Part shown: positions 54,813 to 64,000 of the stretch, piece after piece
How the letters are laid out: the number at the start of each line of letters is the position of its first letter
How positions within the stretch are numbered: the first letter of the stretch is position 1
From: Rostratula benghalensis
Taxonomy: Eukaryota > Chordata > Aves > Charadriiformes > Rostratulidae
Assembly: GCA_013399305.1 (NCBI GenBank)
Contig: VXAI01000021.1
Location: 4,884,171-4,948,170 of the forward strand
DNA length: 64,000 bases
Reading direction: 5' to 3'
Program-made: the position numbers and the translations under genes
The notes under the pieces: generated by a model
What the model was told of the DNA's origin: nothing
Databases searched by the model: none
The model's input: only the letters and a program-made list of their open reading frames with translations

Positions 54813-57800
54813 TTATATTCTTTTAATAGTCAGTCTACAGTGAAAACCTGCCTGATCCACATAGCCATTCTTTGACTATCTTCTTATAAATCCATATAAG
54901 CATGATTTTTTTTTTCTGAGGTGTCCTGATTTCTTCTCCTAAAAATCCAAGTACACTAATTATTTCCTCAGCTATCAGAGCCAAATTTCAGCATTAGAGG
55001 CTGACCCTCTTGGAGTTCAACCAAATATTACTAGCTCAAGAAAGAAGTTACTCTTTTTAACTTTACCATTTCATTTGGTATATAAATGTAAAATGGACTG
55101 TAAGAGATTTTTTTTTCAGATCATAAAATCTTTTGCTCTGATGAACCAAAAATAAACTTTTCTGATATTGTACCTATCTCAACGGATTTGAAATTACACA
55201 CTGAGTTGACATTTCAATACTTAGTGAAACTTTCACCCTATATTTTATAAACATCAGTGGTGGTTTTCTTTGAATGCAACTAAAATTTACCTACATTAAT
55301 TTGTCTTCTAGTCCTTTTATGTCAAATAGGGTAATTGAAACACTTCTTTCTTCAGTCTGAAAATATTTTCATTAAAAGAAATATCTGCTCTGTTACAAAT
55401 AACATCTTATGGTTCACAGTAATTTTCTGCATAAAGTTTCTGTGTGAAATGTGAACTACTCAGTCAACAGGAAGAAGAATGCTCTACCAAACACACAGGG
55501 AAGTCACTATATCCAAAATACATGTGTGTATGCACAAAGGAAGCCAAGCATATATGTGGGAGGAACACAAACTTCATCCCTGGTGGAAACAACAGATGAA
55601 ATGTTTTCTAGGCAAATGAGACTCAGAGTGGCCGTGTACTTTTTAACTACCTCTGAAGGAACTTGGAAACTTTAATGTCTGGAAAAAAACTGAAAGGTGT
55701 AATACATAAAATGTTAATGATAAAAGGGGAGCAGGTGCTTCTTCTCTCTTGGTAATTCATAATTAATGTTTTCAAAGCTGGAGAAGGTAGGGGGGGGTTG
55801 TTTGTTTTCCCTCCTTATAACTTGGGGAATTTTAGAGCACAGTAAACAATGGGTTTTCCATTCCAGTGAACAAGCTGTTCTGGGCTCTCAATCTGTAGCT
55901 TTTAGCCCATTAGATTGAATCCTTCTGGAGTGATGGATGCTGCAGCCACCCTTCAGTGTTGCCAGTCTGGTGTGTCTCCATGCTTAATTAGTCAGTGAAA
56001 TCAGCTTGCAAGGCAGCAGTTGCCTTGACAGAACCACTGAGAAGGGTTAGTTGTCACATGTTGGGGTTTTTATGCAGTAAATGTTTGGCTCCCAAGGGGG
56101 TGACAGTTGGCTGGAGCCTGAAGCAAAGGAAGTGGAAGAAAGAGTGAGCATTTAGCCAAGAGGTGTGGGAAATGCCTTGCAGTAAAAAACAAATGGGATC
56201 TCGTTCTGTTGACATAAGGCTACTAACCATAGGGCAGTGTTTCAAGAGCATACAGAAGTTGGGCAAATTGAACTCCAGCCTTGCTTTCTGAGCAGCTGAG
56301 TGCCTGCCTTTCCTCAGCATACGAAGTAGCTATGAGATAGCACCGTAATTACCTAAAAAGACTACAGTTTTAAATGTTCTCAGTCCAGTTCCAAGGCCAA
56401 GTGCTAACTGGTGCTGGTCATTGGGCTACATGGGGATTGGATTCAAACCATTCTTCATTTAGAGTAGGCCTTCCCCCATGCCCACCTACTCCTTGACTGT
56501 TTTTCAGGGAAGTCTGATCTGTCCCAGTCTCTGTAAGCTGAATATCAGCTCTGATGACAAGAAGCTATGGTAATATTTTGCTCTTGTTCCAGGTAAGGCA
56601 AACTGTTTTCTGGGCTGCATTAGAAGGAGCATACCCAAAGAGACCAGGGGAGGTATTTATCCCTGCTTACTTGGCACTGCTGAGACAGCAACCTGAGTGT
56701 TGTATCCATTTCTAAAGGAGGTGTTTCCTCAGTAGCTGCCTCTGGCTCAGACTGCAGACCCTCTGCTTTTAAGTGCTTTGCAGTGGGCATTGCTTCTGGC
56801 ACTAGGCTGGAGAATCATGAGATTGCTTTGCAGGTTACAGAAAGGGCTCTGTTTCCCAGGTAGATATTGGGTTTTGATCTTTGTTCCATAGAGATTTTGA
56901 CCTAGACCACCAGGGCTCAAGCTCAGATGGTGCAAACCATTGCACCTTTGTTTTGTTTTGTTTTTTCTTTAAAAAAACAAAAGACTCCCTGGGTCCACTC
57001 CTTGCTGTTAGATACTATGTGGCAGAAGGCACATCTGCACTATAAGCAAAGCAAGAGATATAACGACCACACTAATTAAAGCAACTCTTCCAGTGATGTC
57101 TCTCTAAATTGCACTCTTGGGTAATTGACTTTTTTATTGTCATTATGCTTTCTCCATAGCATCTCCTCAAACAGAGGACTTCCTTTAGCCTATGTTTTTC
57201 AAGAATGGTTCTTTTGTGGCTTGGCAGACCTCAAATTAGGAACAGCTTTTGTCCATGTTCTAATAAAAAGAAATCAAACATTGCTAACTGAGGTTCCTGG
57301 AATTTATAAGCCCACCAGACAGGAAGAAACTTTTGTGAAGCAGCAAATGGGAGGGCAGTTACAGTTTCTTAAATGAAAGGACTTAAGAGATGCCTACAAG
57401 AATAGGAGAAGCACTGTGTGATGCGAAGAGATGAGCATTACTAACCAGATGCTGTCTGCCCAGGAGAAATGCCTGCTACCCATGTCTGAACAATTTGCTT
57501 CTTTTCTGTCATTCCCCATTGTCCTAGATGTGCATTTTCTTCTATTAAATAAGAAAACACCATATCCAATGTGAGATTTTTTTGTTGCCATATTTTGGTT
57601 TCTGTTGTCTTGGTTTTGTTTTTTTCTTTTACCTTAATGACATCTAAAGACATTTAAACTGTGTTAAAACCTCATATGAGTCTGAGAATTGCAATAAGAA
57701 TCAAACCAAGATAATAAAGCTAAGGAACCAGGAAAGTTGGGATTTACTGTTATTTTGGGGAAAGTTCAGGTCTAATTGTAGTGATTCAGGTGATATAATT

Positions 57801-60800
57801 TCCTCCAGTACCATGACCAGATTCATAGTGGAACATCTTAGAAGTAATACTGAGTGCCTATAGATTAGATGACTGCTCAGCATTGGGATGTTTTCTTTCT
57901 CAGAAGGACTTTGGTCTGTTATTTTCAATGGGCTTATGCTGGTGACACCGTGAAGAGTGTCCTCAGCCTTCATCAACCTCACCACTAGTTTGGGATGCTT
58001 AGCAGCTGCTGGACTGGTCTCCAACTGCAATACAATGTCTTCATACAACAGAGCATGACTACTTTGTGCGGTAGTTTTGGAGCAGTCAGTAACTTGCACT
58101 GCAGTTAGACTTGAGAATCTTTGGAAACAGCAATACGTATGTTGAAGTCCAGGTCTGCTCTCACCCAAGTGAGAAAAATAGTTGCCTTCAGCTTCATGTG
58201 TAGCTACGAGAGATGTATAGCTCAAGGGCCAAATTAGTCCACCTAAGAACTATCCCCTAACTCAGATCCCTTAAGCCACATTAACACGTGTGGGATGAAT
58301 CCAGGTTGTAGCTAATAATCCTGAAGCAGCTCTTAATCATTACCGTGCTTAATTTTCTGAGTCAACCTGTTGTGTTTGACTCACCTTTTCTTATTTTCCT
58401 ATTGCTATTTTAATAATATCAACTGTGTTAAGTAGGAATTACTGTTCTCCCTCTGTTTTGCCCATATCCCAATAGAATGGCAACATCAGCTGAGTAAAGC
58501 TTGCCTGTGTGCAGTTGTAAGTGACTTTGAAGAGACGAGTGGGTTATGACTGAATTAACAAAACTTCTGTCTTTTAGGTTAATTTTATTTATTCTGCCAA
58601 GTATTTTATCAGGTCCTTAGCAAGATAAGTATTTCTGACATGGTGCTACTCCCAAGTGTCCTTTTCCAACAGTTTTGCTACATTGCAAGCATACTTCAGC
58701 TGCTTGCTTTCTTCAAACAGTTCAGTCATGTTATTCAGAGCAACCTTAAGCTGAAGCCTTAGGCAAAACCCCCCTTAGCTAAGGCAAGGTCCTAAAACTC
58801 CTCAGGACTTAAAGGCAATTTTACTAATTTGTACTGCAAACACTTGAGTGAAGGCAGAGAGTCTAACACCTTGTATCAGAAATCATCTGAACAACACCAT
58901 GTACATGTAAGCACCTGAAAGCCTGTATAGTATAGCATACTGCTTTAAAACAAGGAAGATGGCTTGTGGCAATGCTAGACTTAAACTAAGAAAAGCTGTG
59001 AAACTGTCACAAGTGACAAAAGATGATCAGGTGATAGACTTCCTTGAATGTGTGCCTCGTAAAGGCAAGTGAGAACGATAGCTATAAAGCCATACTGCTC
59101 AGTGGCAGCTTGAGTAAATTTTGTTTGCTTCTAGTGCTAAAGATGGCCTTCTCACCATTATAAAGGTTAACACAGGCAGTTCACAATGAATCAACAAGAC
59201 AACTGTTAACAGAGGAACAGCAAAAATATTCAGAGGAGCAGAGGGAACAAATATCCTTTATAGTATATTTGGTAGGGTGAGCCCTTGAACAGGGAACAGG
59301 AATAACCTGCAGACAGACACCAGGTTTACAAACAGACCTTGGAAACTCCAAAACTGTAAGTTTCCAGCACTTGAGTACTAGCTGAATCAGCTCCTGGAGA
59401 AAACTAGTCTGTATCTCATATGCCCAAATCTAGCAGTGTGATGTTTGTTGCTTTCGGTAGGCGCGGCCTGAAATTAAGGCTTTGAACTAAAACTAGCTCT
59501 TTCATATCTCTTTTGCACAAATTTGGCTCGTAATCTTATGGCTTGTACATTGATGTTCCAGACCACAGCCTGTGGTGTTGTCATCCATTGTCACTGCAAA
59601 CCCCTTGAGCACAAATAAAACCCCTCGCTGTAAAGAATCCATCTTCCCTGCAAAACTCGTCAAGCCTGGCTTGCCTGTGGCTTGGAGGGGTTTCACAAGA
59701 ACAGTTCTCTCTTCTCTCAGATCTAATAATATTTTTTTCCCCCTCAGTATCCAATAATTTTTGCAATGCTGTGTGTCATAGAAATGCTGAACTCCTGTAA
59801 AGACTGCTTTCCAAAGAACTAGAAAAAAATTACTTCATTGCTCACTACAAATTTAGGCAAGTGTCGTGGAGGACTTATGTACCACCCCTCATGGAGGTAC
59901 AAAGGGCCAATGGTGATAGAAGCCGCTATGCAAAAGCTATAAACACATCATGTTCTGTTAAAGCATTCAAGAATTTGTTTCCCTTTGTTACTCTTCAATG
60001 AAAATTCAGAAATGGGGCAGTATTTGTTTGACCAGCATGTTTGTGGGTGTGCTGTCCTCCTAAAGCATGGTAAATGGTGAAGGGTCTCTAGCTTTGGCAG
60101 AGAGTAATTTAGAGGAGTCTGTTTTGGTAGATGTGAAGCCTAATACTAGATGGAATTATAAAATCCAAGAAAAGTCTTGGACATCATGATGGAGTGAAGC
60201 AAAAGAGATTTTGGTAGAAGTGTACATTTTGTTCATGTGTGCTTTGTGGAGGGTACAAATGCTACCAAACAACTTTTATGCAGTGTTTATTCAAAAGAAA
60301 TACTGAAATGAATAATTGTAGTAGTTGTTGTCCTGTGAATTCAAATGTTTGTTTAGTATTCAGATATAAATTTTCAGGATTTTTTTTTGTTAGTTGCTTT
60401 GGGGTTATTTTGTTCAGCATTTAAATTTGAACAGAATGTTTATTTGAGGATTTGGGGGGGGGGTTACTCTAGGTATAGATCTAAGTAAAGAAAATTATCT
60501 GACTTGGTTTTTTAGTTTTGTTCTGTGAATAATTTTCAGTATGATGAAAAAAGCCCCATGGATGAAATTGCAAAAAAATAAATTGGCTTTTGGACTTCAG
60601 GGAATGAAGGGAAAACAAACGCTTCAGAAAGCTCTCAGTAATATGGCTTTCTAGTTGAAGTTCACTTTTCTTTTACTGTAAGGGGCAAGGCTTGATAATG
60701 GTAACTAAGAACTTTTATCAGAGGGGTATGCAGAAATTGCTGTGCGACAGCTACACCTTAAAATGCTAAAAGAGAAATTCCACCTTGCTGCCTTCAGAAT

Positions 60801-63800
60801 GAAGGGCCATACTTCAGGAACGCCAGCTGTCAGCTCAGCCTCTAAAAAGGGAGAAATACCGCCATCTTGAGGTTACTATTCTGTGTTGGTGACTAAAATA
60901 AGCTAATGTGAGAAGTATTCAGCTACAACTAATTAAAAATAAAATATCTTAAAGTTCTGGCTCTAAGGCTCTGATGGAACACAAACCCAGAGCTACTGCA
61001 ACAGAGAAAACTTGATTTTTTTCTTCAGCTGTACGTTTTTCTTCTAAAGAAAAAAAACATTGAAAAAAGCATTTGTCAGGTATTCTTTTGTTAAATAAAG
61101 GGGGAAAATGTGGTATTTTAAAACTATTTCTTAAAATTAAGACAGCTTAACTACCACTTCTGTCTTCATATAAAAAAGTCTCTAATAGTTTTTACAGATA
61201 TCACACCACAGTAGATTCAAGTTCTTAGTAATCATTAACATGTCATTTTGTGTGTTTTGACTGTACAAGTGGATTCTCTTTTGAGAATTGTAACTGTGTA
61301 AATTCTACTATGTCAAGAACCATGCACACAAAAAACTTCTTATGATTCTATTTTTTTAGCACCCTGAGACCAATTGATTATATTCATAGGGATTGTTTTC
61401 CGGGAGTCTAAGCTGAGGGGACAGAAAAATGTAATCAGCAATTTATGCATATTCCTAATTCTTAAAGATGCTGAATTAAATGATCCAACAACTAGGTGGA
61501 CAACAAATGTTGGATTTTAGCTCCTAAACTGTTTATAATTTCAGCACAATACATGTGGGGTTGAAGTCCAATAGAATTGCTTCAAGGCAAGCTTTGCATC
61601 TGTACTTCAAGATGAAAATAAAAGATCATCTGGGAGCAATTTTATAACTCTTTCCTACATTCTTGAGCTGGTCACTGGCTTTCTGATTAACTTTGAATTT
61701 CTTGGTGAGTACATGTGTCCTAGCATTTTTGCCCATAAAAGTGGTGATTGGCTACCTGAAATTCATAAATGCTATGAGATCCACAGATAATGCCCAGTAC
61801 TCTCTGAAAATTTCTTTGCTGTGTAGATACTGATAATGGTAGTTGGCAGGACATTCAGGACAGTTAGAGATGGTGGGGTGTATTAGCATTGCTCTGTGCT
61901 GGTTCTTTGGGACTTCCCTGCAGGTCTCTGAATGTGGAATAAGTGCCTCTCAAAAACACCTCCTCTGTGCCACTGAGTGCTGCATATGTTAATTGCATCA
62001 TGGTATCATCTTACTTTTAGAGGTACTCTGTGTTTCTGCAGTTATGGTTGTGTGCATACTTTGTACTATGTTTACAGTTTTCCTTTTCAGGGCTAAACTA
62101 CAAAAATAGTATCTCACCTTTGAGAAAAAGTCTATGGCAAAGAATTTCTAGAAATACAGATACTACAGCACATTTTACAATGGAACAGCTTCTCTCCTTT
62201 TCTCCATTCTGCATCCTTCAGACTTACCCATGTTAACTTCACTGATTTTATTTGGTTTTATAATGGGGAATGGATTTCTTCAATATGCCATCTAGTACCT
62301 CCATTTCTGTTAAAAAAAAAAAAAAAAAAGAGCAAAGATAGCGTTCAAAATAGAAGCTTCAGGAGTCCTGTTTTTCTAAAGGTTTAGTGTTGTTTAAGTC
62401 AGGGCAGAGGCATAACAAGACCACTTCATTTTTCTGATGGCAGCCAGTAGATGTAAAGGAAACAGTGTGAGAAGCAGCCAAGAATATTTCACCATTCAGT
62501 TTTCCACTTAGATTATAAAGTCTGATGTTAAAAAAGCAATGTGGACATATTAATATATTTAACTATTTTCGCACACACAAAACTTTGTTGGTGGGTTAAA
62601 GAAATAACTGAGCCATGCCAGGAAAGAAAACCATTTCTTGCTGGATGGAGGCATTAGCACAAAAAGCTACTATCAGATGTGCCAGGGAAGGGTGGAAAAT
62701 ATGCATCCTCATTACTGGAACTATTACAAGACAAGGAGAGGAGGTAATAATGCTTTAAAATGGCATAAAGCCTAACATGAAAGAGGCAAATTATTTATCT
62801 GATACACTTCCTCTGCTGCTGTCGGTGATGTGCTAGCTCTGGCCCCCAGATTGCACTGAGTGGCAGGTGACCCCGTAAATGGGAATATCCATCTTCCAAA
62901 AGAGCAGTGCTGGCTGGGCTGTGGCATTGAATGGTTCTGGGGTGCCCTGGAAATTGCCCACAGTCCATAGTGGAGCTCTCTTTCTTTCAAAGTGTGTGAG
63001 TGCCTGAAAACAGAACGGAGCCACTTCTGAGTGACAGCTATGTCTTTTAAGCTCGTCACCCCAGATATGATGATGACTGTGTGACCATTTGTCTTTGGAG
63101 ATACACAATTATTAGAGCCATGCCTTTGCAGATGGCATTCAGTTTTCCTTTCTGGTCTCCCCTTTTGCTCCTAGAAATAAGAGTAAAGTAGAACTGGCTT
63201 GTGGGAATGAAATAACAGAAATCTCTTGTTGTTTGTAAGAAAATAAAATACATAGATCTAGCCATTGGGTTACTCCCATGTTCTTGTTTTCTTTCCTGTC
63301 AGGGGAAATTGTGGGCTTGTAACTGTCCTTTGACCGTGCCATCTAGCTGGCAAGTATTGTGATTTAGTGCTGAAACTGCAGTATTGATGGGTCTGAGAAT
63401 TTACACATTGACAGTAAGGATTTTTCAAAAAATATCATCTTAAAAATTAGATTAGATATATTATTTTGTTCCAAGACTTTTAGGCATGATTTTCAAGTTT
63501 TCCTCCATAAAGCAGCAGAACGCCTTTATAGGAAAGTGTGTCTTCTTAACCAGAAGCCCTTCTTTATGAAAAAGAGTTGAGTATCTTGAGAATTTGGGTA
63601 AATATGTTGTTGTCCACGCTCATGACTTTCATGAGCTTCCCCTTTACCCTTTAAAGGGAATGATGCATAGTCCTAATGTATCAGACCAGCTCTGTTCTAG
63701 TTAAAGCTGACTCTGCTCTTAGACACGTTTCATATTCTTGGTTCCCCTGATCAGCACAAAGACTGCAGGATCCTGAGGGGCTGCACTGAGGATCAGAGGA

Positions 63801-64000
63801 CTGGCTGAAGCCTGTGTTCTGTTTCAGACCTCCTTGTTGCCTTGGTCATGTCCTTCAAAGACTTTGTCTGGGCTCAGTGGGAAAAACTTCATTAAAGGGC
63901 AACAAGGTTTTCTAGACCATGGTAGCAGAAGGTTTTTTGGTACCTCAGCTGCTTGTACCTTGGTCTGAGACTCTTATTTCTGACTTCTGCTAAACCAGGT
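54813..64000. other. Intergenic DNA to the window end, no gene seen
   Basis: No coding exon, RNA gene or confident repeat is recognised. The longest open frame is 174 codons at 58225-57701 on the minus strand; it is Ser/Leu-rich and matches no family I know. Simple sequence includes a 10-G run at 60454-60463 and an 18-A run at 62312-62329. No SPON1 or other neighbour-gene exon was found up to the end. Confidence 0.5.
62312..62329. repeat. Poly-A run, 18 bases
   Basis: Eighteen uninterrupted A. I see no retroposed body upstream and no obvious flanking target-site duplication, so it is listed only as a homopolymer. Confidence 0.95.

Noticed and set aside
62772..63108. Two overlapping minus-strand open frames near the window end
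   Set aside because: They differ in phase over the same bases, show no recognisable domain, and have no matching splice sites.

Overview
This is vertebrate nuclear DNA and most likely from a bird. It is AT-leaning and intron-rich, and its interspersed repeats are mainly CR1-type LINEs, which dominate bird genomes and are also common in turtles and crocodilians. The species cannot be fixed from the sequence. There is a 50-base N gap at 24279-24328 and a single N at 36852.

Only one protein-coding gene can be recognised: the 3' end of RRAS2 (R-Ras2/TC21) on the plus strand. Positions 1-3774 are the end of an intron. Positions 3775-3893 and 4331-4418 are the last two coding exons, which together encode the last 68 residues including the CAAX box. 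The 3' UTR follows to about 5.6-5.8 kb. The earlier RRAS2 exons lie upstream of the window.

From about 5.8 kb to 64 kb I find no convincing coding exon on either strand. In mammals SPON1 is the convergent neighbour of RRAS2. I looked on the minus strand for its thrombospondin-repeat exons (the Trp/Cys spacing pattern) and its C-terminal exon and did not find them, so this stretch reads as intergenic sequence. Six CR1 copies or fragments are clear: about 2.14-2.19 kb (+), 10.57-12.17 kb (+), 18.50-19.66 kb (-), 40.44-40.69 kb (+), 41.15-41.42 kb (+) and 54.46-54.81 kb (+). An older CR1/L3-like fragment (47.69-47.83 kb) and a MIR-like SINE tail (16.14-16.22 kb) are likely. The reverse copy at 18.5 kb still reads as a decayed reverse transcriptase.

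Non-repeat signals worth attention are a CpG-rich patch with a quadruplex-prone CCCT tract and a splice-donor-like site (22.48-22.74 kb), a cluster of E-boxes and GC palindromes (30.64-30.67 kb), a perfect 24-bp palindrome (32.65 kb), two octamer (POU) sites (34.1 and 34.57 kb), a homeobox-site-rich stretch (39.05-39.22 kb), and a minus-strand CCAAT/TATA/ATG arrangement (28.42-28.47 kb). All are candidates from pattern reading alone. Nothing here amounts to a demonstrated new biological system.
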